Numbered from the stretch's first letter, positions 47,490-60,104 are shown. The stretch: DNA of 64,000 nt from an uncultured Bacteroidales bacterium (GCA_944326355.1 CALVDO010000004.1:62001-126000); one strand, 5' to 3'. A program made the numbers and translations. Notes: a model not told the origin generated them from the letters alone.

Positions 47490-48818
47490 ATGAAACAGGA
47501 CCTGCAGATTTTCAATCTGATCAAAAAAGAGGAGGAGAGGCAGACCATGGGCATCGAGCTCATCGCCTCGGAAAACTATGTCAGCGACCAGGTTCTCGAA
47601 GCCCTGGGTTCGATCTGCACGAACAAGTACGCCGAAGGCTATCCCGGAGCAAGATATTACGGGGGATGCGAAGTGATCGACCAGATCGAACAGCTCGCCA
47701 TAGACCGTGTCTGCGAACTCTTCGAGGCTGAATACGCCAATGTCCAGCCGCATTCCGGAGCTCAGGCGAACATGGCCGTCATGATGGCATGCCTCAAGCC
47801 GGGGGACACTTTCATGGGACTTGACCTCTCGCATGGCGGACATCTGACGCACGGCTCTCCTGTGAACATGTCAGGAATCCTCTACAACGCAGTATCGTAC
47901 GGTCTGGACGAAGTCACCGGCCTCATCGACTACAGCCGCATGGAGAAGCTCGCCCTCAAACACAGGCCGAAGCTCATCATAGGAGGCGCGTCGGCATATT
48001 CCCGCGAGTGGGACTGGGCGAAAATGAGGGAGATAGCCGACAAGGTCGGAGCTATCCTCATGGTGGACATGGCTCATACGGCGGGCCTGATAGCGGCCGG
48101 GCTTCTCAGCAATCCGGTGAAATACGCCCACATCGTGACTTCCACCACCCACAAGACCCTCAGAGGTCCGAGAGGAGGCATCATCCTCATGGGCAAGGAC
48201 TTCGACAATCCTTGGGGGCTCACCACTCCGAAGGGCGTCATCAAGAAGATGTCACAGATACTGAACTCGAGCGTGTTCCCGGGCGTTCAGGGAGGTCCGC
48301 TGGAGCACTGCATCGCAGCCAAGGCCGTTTCCTTCTACGAGGCCCTGCAGCCTGAATTCAAGGAATACCAGAAGCAGGTGGTCGCAAACGCCGCCGCAAT
48401 GGCTGAGGCCTTCAGCGAGAAGGGATACAAGATAGTGTCCGGAGGCACTGACAACCATCTGATGCTCATTGACCTGCGCACCAAATTCCCTGACCTGTCC
48501 GGAAAGGTGGCAGAAAAGGAGCTCGGCAAGGCAGACATCACCATCAACAAGAACATGGTGCCGTTCGACTCAAGATCGGCGTTCCAGACCTCGGGAATCA
48601 GGGTCGGCACTCCGGCCATCACCTCAAGAGGCTTCGTTGAGAAGGACATGGAGTTCATCGTCAACCTGATTGACACGGTGCTCTCCAACGCCGCCGCCCA
48701 CCTTGACCTCATTGCGGGCAAGACCGAGGAAGGAAAAGAGGAATATGAGGAGGTACTGGCTTCAGTCCGCAGACAGGTGAGAATGAAGGTCACAGGAATG
48801 CCTCTGAACAGATACTGA
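47490..48818 (+). CDS. glyA: serine hydroxymethyltransferase
   Basis: PLP enzyme that converts serine and tetrahydrofolate to glycine and methylene-tetrahydrofolate. Motifs: [12 protein letters not shown] near residue 22, [29 protein letters not shown], the active-site lysine region [14 protein letters not shown], and [16 protein letters not shown]. The start at 47490 ([15 protein letters not shown]) is favoured because the ATG at 47472 sits 2 nt after the -7 box. With 442 residues it is slightly longer than the E. coli enzyme. It stands alone and ends at a hairpin terminator. Confidence 0.97.
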   Translation: MKQDLQIFNLIKKEEERQTMGIELIASENYVSDQVLEALGSICTNKYAEGYPGARYYGGCEVIDQIEQLAIDRVCELFEAEYANVQPHSGAQANMAVMMACLKPGDTFMGLDLSHGGHLTHGSPVNMSGILYNAVSYGLDEVTGLIDYSRMEKLALKHRPKLIIGGASAYSREWDWAKMREIADKVGAILMVDMAHTAGLIAAGLLSNPVKYAHIVTSTTHKTLRGPRGGIILMGKDFDNPWGLTTPKGVIKKMSQILNSSVFPGVQGGPLEHCIAAKAVSFYEALQPEFKEYQKQVVANAAAMAEAFSEKGYKIVSGGTDNHLMLIDLRTKFPDLSGKVAEKELGKADITINKNMVPFDSRSAFQTSGIRVGTPAITSRGFVEKDMEFIVNLIDTVLSNAAAHLDLIAGKTEEGKEEYEEVLASVRRQVRMKVTGMPLNRY

Positions 48819-48976
48819 TCCGCCGCCTGCGGACATTCCCCCGGCAGACGGACTGCCCGCCGATCAGGCGTCAGGACAGGACAAAGCCGGACAGACCGGG
48901 CCGGACACGGCGGACAAGATGTACAAGACGGAATATTCTGAGGAACAAGCCGTTCCGAATGCAGAAACACAAAACG

Positions 48977-49010
48977 AATCGGGCTGACTTTCAGGAGTCA
49001 GCCCGATTTC
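48977..49010 (+). terminator. terminator between glyA and the porin gene, bidirectional
   Basis: AATCGGGCTGACT (48977-48989) pairs exactly with AGTCAGCCCGATT (48996-49008) around a 6-nt loop. A/T-rich flanks on both sides suit the convergent genes. Confidence 0.88.
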
Positions 49011-49024
49011 ATTAAAGTGCCATG

Positions 49025-50431
49025 TCAGAAGTTGAAGCGGGTCATCAGCTGAATGCGATGGTTGGCCACCCAGTTTCTCGTTGCAGTGACGCCGTTCGAG
49101 ACGTCCGCGCGGTCCGCCATCACCGTACCGTTCAGATTCAGATGCGATCCGTACTGCGCCGCCGTCATCTCATATTCCAGCCCGAGAGTGAACTTGCCTA
49201 TATTCCACACCACGGTAGGAACTATGCGGAAAGCCTGTGCCATATTGCGGAAACTGTAGCTGTCCTTATTGAAGAAATAATAAGAATCGGCGTTGGTGCC
49301 TATGAAGTCCTCCCCTGCTCCGAGATTGTTTATATAGCCCGCCATAAGCACGCCCTGAACCTTCTTTCCATAGGCCACGGAGACCCAGGTGGAGCTTGAT
49401 CGCGTTGCGGCATAGTCATAGTGCCCGTCCTCGGCGGCGGACATCCCGATGATGCCATAGCCTCCAATCAGGTTGAGATGGTCGGCGGCACTTCCGAGCA
49501 CGGTCTTGGCCTTGACCGAGAGCAGCTTGTGCCTGTACTGCAGATAGAGGAAAGGAGACAGCGAGGTCATCCTGTCAGACACCTTGCGGGTGACGGTCTG
49601 TCCGTCAACGGTCATGTCGCCTGTGCGGCGCGGCTTGATGCTCAGCAGGCTCACTCCCCCCTTTACGAGAAATCCTCCGGCACGATAGGTCAAGCCTGCA
49701 TAGACCTCAGGCAGGATGCCGTACTTCATATAGTTGGCCGTGTTGCCCGCAGGACCGGCAGTAGTGTACTGCATCTGATAGATGAGCGAGCCGGTTATCG
49801 TGAAATGCTTTCCGAGATCGGCGTCCATAGTCACCTGCGGGCTGCGGTTGAACGGGTTGAACGGCGCTCCGGTGGCAAGGCTTATCACTTCCGGCTGGTC
49901 GGCTGCCATCGGATGCCACGCCTGCCCCATGAGCAGAGAGACGGAGGCAGTGTTGTCACCGCACATCGGGAGTTCCTTCCATCCGAGCTTCATGTATGCC
50001 TGACGCAGACGCAGTGTGGCTGTTCCCGTAGATCCGTTGAGACCGGCGTAGAAGTCAGTCTCCACCTTTGCCGATATGTCCGTCCTTCCTATCCTGTAGC
50101 CGAGCACGTCGAGTCCTACTCTGGAGGTTATCGACAGGAAACGGAACGAAGGCGATGCGTTGAGATCCTCTCCGAGCTCATTGTAGTCATGGTCAAACGG
50201 AAGGTAATAGAAAAGATTGCCCGTGCCGGACGCGCTCTCACGCGAGTCGAAGGTGAAATAGTTTCTGATGAAGCCGTATATGTTGAAATGGCTCTTCAGC
50301 TCTTCCTTCACATTGCTCTTTCGCTCCCTCTTTTCCGAGGAGTCCGGTGCGTCCGCCGCATGGGAAGCCGCCGGTGCCGACAACATCAGCGACGCGCACA
50401 TTGCCAGCAGCAGAAATGTCCTTGTCTTCAT
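49025..50431 (-). CDS. outer-membrane beta-barrel protein (porin-like)
   Basis: The 468-residue protein has a signal peptide (MKTRTFLLLAMCASLMLSAPAASHA) and a short charged linker. A long series of alternating strands follows, with frequent Gly, Tyr and Phe, starting at FNIYGFIRNYFTFDSRES and ending in a terminal phenylalanine (LMTRFNF), the outer-membrane sorting signal. It resembles DcaP-like or hypothetical porins of Bacteroidota; substrate unknown. It lies behind the SLC13 transporter gene but has its own promoter and the transporter has its own terminator. The pairing suggests a role in anion uptake across both membranes, as inference. Confidence 0.82.
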   Translation of the reverse strand: MKTRTFLLLAMCASLMLSAPAASHAADAPDSSEKRERKSNVKEELKSHFNIYGFIRNYFTFDSRESASGTGNLFYYLPFDHDYNELGEDLNASPSFRFLSITSRVGLDVLGYRIGRTDISAKVETDFYAGLNGSTGTATLRLRQAYMKLGWKELPMCGDNTASVSLLMGQAWHPMAADQPEVISLATGAPFNPFNRSPQVTMDADLGKHFTITGSLIYQMQYTTAGPAGNTANYMKYGILPEVYAGLTYRAGGFLVKGGVSLLSIKPRRTGDMTVDGQTVTRKVSDRMTSLSPFLYLQYRHKLLSVKAKTVLGSAADHLNLIGGYGIIGMSAAEDGHYDYAATRSSSTWVSVAYGKKVQGVLMAGYINNLGAGEDFIGTNADSYYFFNKDSYSFRNMAQAFRIVPTVVWNIGKFTLGLEYEMTAAQYGSHLNLNGTVMADRADVSNGVTATRNWVANHRIQLMTRFNF

Positions 50432-50498
50432 GTCTGTATAAAAGTTCTGTCTGTTATTAAAAATAAGGTCAAGATCCCCGGAACTTGCGCCGGGGGCG

Positions 50499-50506
50499 CA
50501 AAGGTA
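50499..50506 (-). promoter_or_regulatory. -7 box of the porin gene
   Basis: The minus strand reads TACCTTTG, followed by C as in the tRNA promoter. An imperfect TTTC at about 22 nt upstream could serve as -33. The leader would be about 60 nt. Confidence 0.48.
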
Positions 50507-50529
50507 ACGATTTTTTCATTTACTGCATG

Positions 50530-50572
50530 AAAAGCGGGACATGACCGCTACCATCTTGGCGACATGTCCCGC
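50530..50572 (-). terminator. terminator of the SLC13 symporter gene
   Basis: GCGGGACATG (50534-50543) pairs with CATGTCCCGC (50563-50572); on the minus strand TTTT follows the stem directly. Confidence 0.78.
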
Positions 50573-50591
50573 AGCAATATCCCGGCCTGTC

Positions 50592-52043
50592 TCAGAATTT
50601 GAACAGGAAAAGGAGAAGATAGCCGAGCACAAAGCCTATCAATCCGATGATGAGGCCGACCTTAGTCATGTCCTTTGTGGTGACGAGCCCCGTCGAATGA
50701 GCGAGGGCGTTAGGAGGCGTACTTATAGGGAACAGCATGGCGAGCGACGTACACAGGACAGCGCCGATGATGAGCGTCTTCGCTCCTCCGACAGGGTCGA
50801 GGGTCTCTCCCATTCCGACGGACACGGCGCAGAGAATAGGCACTATCAGGCTGGCCGCCGCAGTATTGGAGATGAAGTTGGAGATGAAATAGCCGATAAA
50901 TCCCGACACGAGGATGACCACCAGCGGCAGCCACTGTCCGAACGGTATCGAAGTCACGAGATGCTCGGCAAGGCCGGTATTGGTGAGGGCGATTCCGAGG
51001 GCGAAGCCTCCTGCCACCATCCACAGCACGCTCCAGTTGATTTCCTTGAGATCTTCCTTCGTGATCACTCCGGTGACGCAGAACACGGCTACCGGAATCA
51101 TGGCCACGACATTGCAGTTGATGCCGGTGATGCCCTCCGTCATCCAGAGCAGTATGGTGACGGCGAAAGTTATCCACACCACGTATGTGCGCCACGTCTT
51201 CTCATGCGAACCCTCTATCTTGAGCTCGATGGTCTTCTGCTTGAACGGATACAGCTTCAGGAGCACAAGCCATGCGATGAAGAGCATGACAAATACGTAT
51301 GGCACCATCCTGAGCATCCAGTCTCCGAATCCGACGTCCAGATGGAGAGAATCGTTGAGATACTGGAACGCTATCCCGTTCGGCGGAGTGCCGATCGGAG
51401 TGCCGATTCCTCCGATGTTGGCAGCAATCGGGATAGCAAGCGCAAGGGCAATGCGTCCCTTTCCGTCCGGAGGCAGAGTCTTGAGCACAGGAGCAAGAAA
51501 AGTGAGCATCATGGCGGCCGTGGCCGTGTTGCTCATGAACATCGAGAATGTGCCTATGACGAGCAGAAAGCCCAGAAGCACGAATTCCGACCTCTTGCCA
51601 AACGGCTTCATCAGCACTCTGGCGAGCTGCACGTCAAGCCCCACCTTGGTGGAGGCTATGGCGAGGATGAAACCTCCGAGGAAAAGCATTATGACAGGAT
51701 CGGCGAATGTCGCAAGCAGAGACTTGTAGCTGACGAATGTACCCATTTCTGACGGAATGCCCGACCCCTTCATGAAGGAGAAGCTGCTGTCGGAAATGGT
51801 AAGCAGCATGACGACTATTATCAGAACGGACGTTGTCCATGTAGGTATGATTTCAAACATCCACATCAGGGCAGCGAACACGAATATGGCTATCGTGCGC
51901 TGCTCGACGACGGTCAGGCCGTCAATACCGTAAAACGAAGTCGGGACAAGCCAGAGAAAGAGAGTGATTGCGAGAACAATCGGAAGCATGATCGTCAGCT
52001 TCTTCGACACTTTGTTCTCTTTAGGGAGCGGTGTAGTCATCAT
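50592..52043 (-). CDS. SLC13/DASS-family sodium:anion symporter
   Basis: Inner-membrane transporter of 483 residues with about 11-12 hydrophobic helices. The two family signature motifs are present: SNTATAAMM in the first half and SNTAAASLIVPI in the second, which in known members bind Na+ and the carboxylate. Matching loops GIGTPIGTPPNGIA and FPISTPPNALAHSTG precede the ends of each half. Likely substrates are C4-dicarboxylates such as succinate or fumarate, or sulfate. It could use the sodium gradient made by the Nqr complex coded nearby. Confidence 0.95.
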   Translation of the reverse strand: MMTTPLPKENKVSKKLTIMLPIVLAITLFLWLVPTSFYGIDGLTVVEQRTIAIFVFAALMWMFEIIPTWTTSVLIIVVMLLTISDSSFSFMKGSGIPSEMGTFVSYKSLLATFADPVIMLFLGGFILAIASTKVGLDVQLARVLMKPFGKRSEFVLLGFLLVIGTFSMFMSNTATAAMMLTFLAPVLKTLPPDGKGRIALALAIPIAANIGGIGTPIGTPPNGIAFQYLNDSLHLDVGFGDWMLRMVPYVFVMLFIAWLVLLKLYPFKQKTIELKIEGSHEKTWRTYVVWITFAVTILLWMTEGITGINCNVVAMIPVAVFCVTGVITKEDLKEINWSVLWMVAGGFALGIALTNTGLAEHLVTSIPFGQWLPLVVILVSGFIGYFISNFISNTAAASLIVPILCAVSVGMGETLDPVGGAKTLIIGAVLCTSLAMLFPISTPPNALAHSTGLVTTKDMTKVGLIIGLIGFVLGYLLLFLFKF

Positions 52044-52154
52044 TTTATAGTGTTAAAAATGCGGTAAAATCCGACAAATCGTATGATTTTTGATTTTCGG
52101 GATGTAAATTTAATTATAATTTGATTAAAACAACCAACCTTTACCGAAATAATC

Positions 52155-52212
52155 AAAAAGCCTGCGTCCCCCGTCCGGCGGCGTGAGAGGCCGCCCTCAG
52201 CGGGACGCAGGC
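52155..52212 (-). terminator. terminator of gdhA
   Basis: GCCTGCGTCCC (52160-52170) pairs with GGGACGCAGGC (52202-52212) and encloses a second GGCGGC/GCCGCC hairpin. On the minus strand TTTTTGATTATT follows. Confidence 0.88.
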
Positions 52213-52260
52213 ATATCTTCCGTTCATCTCCAGCAGATGCGGAGACAACGAGGCGGGGAA

Positions 52261-53598
52261 TCAGATCACTCCCTCTTCAAGCATAGCCCTGGCAACCTTC
52301 ATGAAGCCGGAGACATTCGCGCCCTTCACATAGTTGACATAGCCGTCCGGCTGGCGTCCGTGCTCTACGCAGGCGTGATGGATGTTGGCCATGATCTCAT
52401 GGAGCTTCTTGTCGACTTCCTCGGCGCTCCAGCTGATGTGCATTGCGTTCTGCGTCATCTCAAGTCCGGAAGTGGCCACTCCTCCGGCGTTTACGGCCTT
52501 GCCAGGGGCAAAGAGGATTCCGGCCTTCTGGAATGCGGCTATGGCCTCAGGAGTACAGCCCATATTGGACACCTCGGCGCAGCACCATGTGCCGTTCTTC
52601 AGGAGTTCAGCAGCATCATCCCCGTTAAGCTCGTTCTGGAATGCGCAAGGCATGGCGATGTCGCACTTCACGCTCCAGGCCTTCTTCCCCGGAGTAAAGA
52701 CTGCGGACGGGAACTTGTCGGCGAACGGAGCGACCACGTCGTTGTTGGACGCGCGGAGCTCGAGCATATAGGCTATCTTCTCCTCATTCATGCCCTCGGG
52801 ATCATAGATGACGCCGTCAGGTCCGGAGATGGCGATGACCTTTGCACCGAGCTGCGTAGCCTTCGTGGCAGCACCCCATGCGACATTTCCGAAGCCTGAT
52901 ATGGCAACGGTCTTGCCGGCTATGTCCTTGCCCTGAAGATGAAGCATGTGCTGGACGAAATATACTGCGCCGAAGCCGGTGGCCTCAGGACGGATGAGCG
53001 AACCGCCATAGGTGAGCCCCTTTCCGGTGAGCACTCCCGTGTGCTCCCTCGCGAGTTTCTTGTACATTCCGAAGAGATAGCCTATCTCTCTGCCGCCGAC
53101 TCCTATGTCTCCGGCAGGGACGTCGGTGTCAGGGCCGATGTTGCGCCAGAGCTCGAGCATGAAGGCCTGGCAGAAGCGCATGATCTCGGCGTCCGACTTG
53201 CCCTTAGGGTTGAAGTCCGATCCGCCCTTTCCGCCGCCCATAGGAAGCGTCGTGAGCGCGTTCTTGAACGTCTGCTCGAATCCGAGGAACTTGAGGATCG
53301 AGAGATTCACCGAAGGGTGGAAGCGGAGACCTCCCTTATACGGGCCTATCGCCGAATTGAACTGCACTCTGTATCCCGTGTTCACCTGAATGTCGCCGTT
53401 GTCGTCAACCCATGTCACTTTGAAGGTGAAGATCCTGTCAGGCTCCACGATGCGCTCGACAATGCGGGCCGCCTCAAATTCAGGATGTCTGTTGTAGACG
53501 TCTTCAATGGTTTCAAGGACTTCACGCACGGCCTGGAGATACTCCTTCTCATTGCCATACTTTGCCTGAAGTCTCGACATTATTTCATTTGTGTTCAT
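52261..53598 (-). CDS. gdhA: glutamate dehydrogenase, hexameric type
   Basis: Interconverts glutamate with 2-oxoglutarate and ammonia in the cytoplasm. The 445-residue length fits the NADP-type hexameric enzymes. Motifs: PYKGGLRFHPSVNLS, the catalytic-lysine region PMGGGKGGSDFNPKGKS, PAGDIGVGGREIGYL, and the dinucleotide fold AISGFGNVAWGAATK. It lies downstream of korB on the same strand with a 149-bp gap containing tandem repeats, and has its own terminator. The coenzyme (NADP or NAD) is not certain from motifs. Confidence 0.97.
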   Translation of the reverse strand: MNTNEIMSRLQAKYGNEKEYLQAVREVLETIEDVYNRHPEFEAARIVERIVEPDRIFTFKVTWVDDNGDIQVNTGYRVQFNSAIGPYKGGLRFHPSVNLSILKFLGFEQTFKNALTTLPMGGGKGGSDFNPKGKSDAEIMRFCQAFMLELWRNIGPDTDVPAGDIGVGGREIGYLFGMYKKLAREHTGVLTGKGLTYGGSLIRPEATGFGAVYFVQHMLHLQGKDIAGKTVAISGFGNVAWGAATKATQLGAKVIAISGPDGVIYDPEGMNEEKIAYMLELRASNNDVVAPFADKFPSAVFTPGKKAWSVKCDIAMPCAFQNELNGDDAAELLKNGTWCCAEVSNMGCTPEAIAAFQKAGILFAPGKAVNAGGVATSGLEMTQNAMHISWSAEEVDKKLHEIMANIHHACVEHGRQPDGYVNYVKGANVSGFMKVARAMLEEGVI

Positions 53599-53625
53599 GA
53601 TTGGATTGGTTATTTAAAGTGTCTG

Positions 53626-53680
53626 AATATTGTAATGTCCGAATATTTTAATGTCCGGTCCGGATAATGCTCAATGTCCG
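53626..53680. repeat. 16-bp tandem repeat upstream of gdhA
   Basis: AATATTGTAATGTCCG (53626-53641) and AATATTTTAATGTCCG (53642-53657) are adjacent and differ at one base; a partial third copy ends at 53680 with AATGTCCG. They lie 28-82 nt before the gdhA start, within the promoter region. Confidence 0.85.
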
Positions 53681-53747
53681 AATGAAACCGCAGACCCCTG
53701 CGCGGCATCTCAAGACCGTGGACGCCGCAAGACGGGCCTGCGCGGCG

Positions 53748-54767
53748 TCATTTGACCTCCCACACGGCGCCGCTGTGAAGCAGGTCATCCATGCAGTGAA
53801 TCTTCGACTTCGCCGTCACCTGCTCCACCTGCATCCTCACGGCGGCGTCATAAGTTATGTCATTGACATCCCTTATGACTCCGAGTGCGACAGGATACTC
53901 GGGATACTTCATGTCCGCAAGCATCAGATGTATTCCGACGTTGTCGCTGTGGGCGTCGTGGGTGAGGATGTCATCCTCGGTGATGCCCTTCTCGCCTATC
54001 GTCACCACCTTGAGTCTCAGACCGTCCAGGATGAGACCCTTGTCACGGTTCTTGCCGAAGATCATCTTCTGCCCGTGCCGAAGCACTATGGTCCGGTCCT
54101 CACGGTACGCCCTGTCGGAGATTTCCGCATGGGCCCCGTTGTTGAAAATGACGCAGTTGGTGAGCATCTCCATAACGGAGGTCCCGTTGTGCACAGCTGC
54201 AGCGACCATTATCTCCTCATTCAGCTTCAGCTCCGTGTCGAGTCCCCTCGCAAAGAAGGTCCCCTTAGCCCCGAGCACGAGACTCCCCGGATTGAACGGG
54301 TGTTCCACCGTTCCGTAAGGCGAGGTCTTGGTGATCGCCCCGAACTTAGAGGTCGGGGAATACTGGCCCTTGGTGAGACCATAGATGCGGTTGTTGAAGA
54401 GGATTATGTTGATGTCGATGTTTCTCCTTATGGCGTGGATGAAATGGTTGCCTCCTATGGCGAGGGCGTCACCGTCTCCGCAGGCCTGCCAGACCGTGAG
54501 TTCCGGATTGGCCACCTTGATGCCGGTCGATATGGCCGTAGCACGGCCGTGGATGCTGTGGAAGCCGTATGTATCCATATAATAAGGAAGCCTCGACGAG
54601 CAGCCGATTCCGGAGACGACCACATAACGCTCCTTGTCATAGCCGAGAATCTCGCTCACTCTCGGCATGGCCCGCTGAAGGGCCGCCAGCACCGCATGGT
54701 CTCCGCATCCCGGACACCAGCGCACTTCCTGATCGCTCTTAAAGTCTTTGAAAGTATATTTTTCCAT
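53748..54767 (-). CDS. korB: 2-oxoacid:ferredoxin oxidoreductase beta subunit
   Basis: TPP-binding subunit (339 residues) of a two-subunit 2-oxoacid:ferredoxin oxidoreductase, probably using 2-oxoglutarate. Visible are VRWCPGCGDHAVL near residue 15 (conserved Cys pair), GIGCSSRLPYY, the TPP-Mg motif GDGDALAIGGNHF and NNRIYGLTKGQYSPTS. It starts 10 nt after korA. The hairpin GACGCCGC/GCGGCGTC (53721-53749) overlaps its stop but lacks a U-run. Confidence 0.95.
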   Translation of the reverse strand: MEKYTFKDFKSDQEVRWCPGCGDHAVLAALQRAMPRVSEILGYDKERYVVVSGIGCSSRLPYYMDTYGFHSIHGRATAISTGIKVANPELTVWQACGDGDALAIGGNHFIHAIRRNIDINIILFNNRIYGLTKGQYSPTSKFGAITKTSPYGTVEHPFNPGSLVLGAKGTFFARGLDTELKLNEEIMVAAAVHNGTSVMEMLTNCVIFNNGAHAEISDRAYREDRTIVLRHGQKMIFGKNRDKGLILDGLRLKVVTIGEKGITEDDILTHDAHSDNVGIHLMLADMKYPEYPVALGVIRDVNDITYDAAVRMQVEQVTAKSKIHCMDDLLHSGAVWEVK

Positions 54768-54777
54768 AATCGGGATT

Positions 54778-56613
54778 TCAGCAGATGTGACTTTCTATTG
54801 CCGAGACAAGCTCCTGCACGAGGAACGGCTGCCCCTGCACCTTATTGTACTGAAGATAAGTAAACTGTGGGTAAAGCCCGCGCAGCCAGCCGGCGAAATG
54901 GCCGCTGTTGAGCTCGCACACGAGAATCTTCCTGAAGCCGGAGAAGACCTCGCCGGTATTCTTCGGAAGAGGGTTGATGTAGTCGAAATGCGCATAGCTC
55001 ACTTCCTTGCCAGAGGCACGGACCTGGGACACGGCAGTCTGCAGATGGCCGTATGTTCCGCCCCAGCCCACAACGAGCAGTCCCCCGCTCTTCGGGCCGA
55101 TCACTTCAAGCTCCGGAATGACGTCCGCAAGCCTGGCCACCTTCTCCGCCCTCTCACGGACCATGATCTCATGATTGACCGGTTCGGACGAAAGGACGCC
55201 GTCGTGATTTTTCTCGAGACCTCCGACGCGGTGTTCAAAGCCCTTCACGCCGGGAAGCCCCCATTTGCGCACCAACGTCTGAGGGTCGCGCCGGAACGGC
55301 TTGAACGGCTTGTCCTCCTCAGTGGCGAAAGGCGGGCGTATCTCAGGATAGTCCTTCATGGACGGGATCTTCCACGGCTCTGAGCCATTGCCGAGGAAGC
55401 CCTCCGAAAGCATTATCACCGGCATCATGTGCTCGAGAGCCAGCTTGGAGGCATAGAATGCCGTGTCGAAGCAGTGGGCAGGAGAATGTGCCGCAATCAC
55501 CGCAAGAGGGCACTCTCCGTTTCTGCCGTAGAGCACCTGATTGAGATCGGACTGCTCTGTCTTGGTCGGTATGCCCGTCGAAGGGCCCGCACGCTGCACA
55601 TCCACCACCACGATAGGAAGCTCCGTCATGACGGCGAGCCCCAGAGCCTCGGACTTGAGCGACAGGCCGGGACCTGAAGTTGTGGTCACGGCGAGGTCGC
55701 CGGCATAGGCCGCACCTATCGCAGTGCAGATGCCCGCAATCTCGTCCTCAGCCTGCAGAGTCTTGGCGCCCAAGCTCTTGTGTATGGCAAGTTCCTCGAG
55801 AATGGAAGTGGCGGGAGTAATCGGATAAGAGCCGCAGAAGAGAGGCCGTCCGGACTTCTCCGAGGCTGCGAGGAAGCCCCACGCCGTCGCCTGATTGCCC
55901 GTCATGTTGCGGTACAGGCCCTTAGGCATGTGGGCCGGTTCAATGGTATAAGTGTTCGGGATTGCCTGTATGTTGGCCGCATAATTATAGCCGTCGTTCA
56001 GCACCTTCTTATTGGGAGCCACCATCTCCGGCTTCTTCTTCCCGAACTTCTTTTCGAGATAGGAGTATACATATTCCACGGGACGGCTATAGATGAAGCA
56101 GGCCATCCCGAGGGTAAACATGTTCTTGCACTTGTGTATTGCCCTGATGTCCATGCCGCTGTCCTTCAGGCTCTCTTCCGTGAGCGAAGTTATCGGCGCG
56201 ACGACTATGGTGCGGTCCTCGATGCCGAGCTCCTTGACAGGATCCTCGCGGAAGCCGGCCTTTCTGAGGCCCTCCTCATCAAATGCGTCCCCGTCGATGA
56301 GCACCATTGCCGTACGCTTGAGCCATCTGGCATTGGTCTTGAGAGCCGCAGGATTCATCGCCACAAGGAGATCGCAATAGTCTCCCGGAGTAGTGATGTG
56401 CTCGCTGGCGATGTGGACCTGAAAGCCGGACACCCCAGAAAGAGTGCCGTGCGGGGCACGGATTTCAGCGGGAAAATCAGGAAAAGTGGAAAGTTCGTTG
56501 CCGTAGACAGCCGACATGTCAGCAAAAAGAGATCCGGTGAGCTGCATTCCGTCACCCGAATCTCCGGCAAACCTTATCACAACATCTTTAGTATCTATTA
56601 CTTTGTGTTGCAT
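54778..56613 (-). CDS. korA: 2-oxoacid:ferredoxin oxidoreductase alpha subunit (gamma-alpha fusion)
   Basis: The 611-residue protein joins the gamma domain (residues 1 to about 190, FAGDSGDGMQLTGSLFADM, FPAEIRAPHGTLSGVSGFQV) with the alpha domains (GSYPITPATSILEELA, QAEDEIAGICTAIGAAYAGD, TTTSGPGLSLKSEALGLAVM). This is the usual KorA layout of Bacteroidota. With KorB it oxidatively decarboxylates 2-oxoglutarate (or makes it reductively) with ferredoxin. First gene of the korAB operon, behind a good promoter. Confidence 0.96.
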   Translation of the reverse strand: MQHKVIDTKDVVIRFAGDSGDGMQLTGSLFADMSAVYGNELSTFPDFPAEIRAPHGTLSGVSGFQVHIASEHITTPGDYCDLLVAMNPAALKTNARWLKRTAMVLIDGDAFDEEGLRKAGFREDPVKELGIEDRTIVVAPITSLTEESLKDSGMDIRAIHKCKNMFTLGMACFIYSRPVEYVYSYLEKKFGKKKPEMVAPNKKVLNDGYNYAANIQAIPNTYTIEPAHMPKGLYRNMTGNQATAWGFLAASEKSGRPLFCGSYPITPATSILEELAIHKSLGAKTLQAEDEIAGICTAIGAAYAGDLAVTTTSGPGLSLKSEALGLAVMTELPIVVVDVQRAGPSTGIPTKTEQSDLNQVLYGRNGECPLAVIAAHSPAHCFDTAFYASKLALEHMMPVIMLSEGFLGNGSEPWKIPSMKDYPEIRPPFATEEDKPFKPFRRDPQTLVRKWGLPGVKGFEHRVGGLEKNHDGVLSSEPVNHEIMVRERAEKVARLADVIPELEVIGPKSGGLLVVGWGGTYGHLQTAVSQVRASGKEVSYAHFDYINPLPKNTGEVFSGFRKILVCELNSGHFAGWLRGLYPQFTYLQYNKVQGQPFLVQELVSAIESHIC

Positions 56614-56655
56614 AAAGTGGTTAGGATTTATAATCTATTTATTTAAAAATGCACA

Positions 56656-56689
56656 CAAATGTATATAAATTCCCTCACATTATAACAAA
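56656..56689 (-). promoter_or_regulatory. Bacteroides-type promoter of korAB
   Basis: The minus strand reads TTTG (56689-56686), a 22-nt spacer, then TACATTTG (56663-56656). The korA start is 43 nt further on. Confidence 0.62.
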
Positions 56690-56764
56690 AATCGTAATTA
56701 TTTTTTCATGTTTACGAAAGAATGCCGGATATCGGAAAAACTTGCTAACTTGCAGAAGATATGA

Positions 56765-60037
<3,273 letters not shown>

Positions 60038-60082
60038 TCACCCTCGGCATCTTTTCTGCAAAAAATTATGAATCACCTCTCT

Positions 60083-60104
60083 GCGGCAGGCATAGTCCTG
60101 CCGC
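60083..60104. other. perfect hairpin between the GH2 gene and the DUF5017 gene
   Basis: GCGGCAGG (60083-60090) pairs with CCTGCCGC (60097-60104). No U-run is directly attached; a T-run on the minus strand lies about 18 nt further. It may be a weak terminator. Confidence 0.4.

Noticed and set aside
48819-48969. Open frame continuing past the glyA stop (rich in Pro, Asp, Gln, ending near 48979)
   Set aside because: It would require a frameshift at the end of a normal-length enzyme, has no start of its own and no known family; base composition of the spacer can explain the open frame.
53721-53749. Hairpin GACGCCGC/GCGGCGTC at the korB stop as a terminator
   Set aside because: No T-run follows on the minus strand and the stem overlaps the stop codon.
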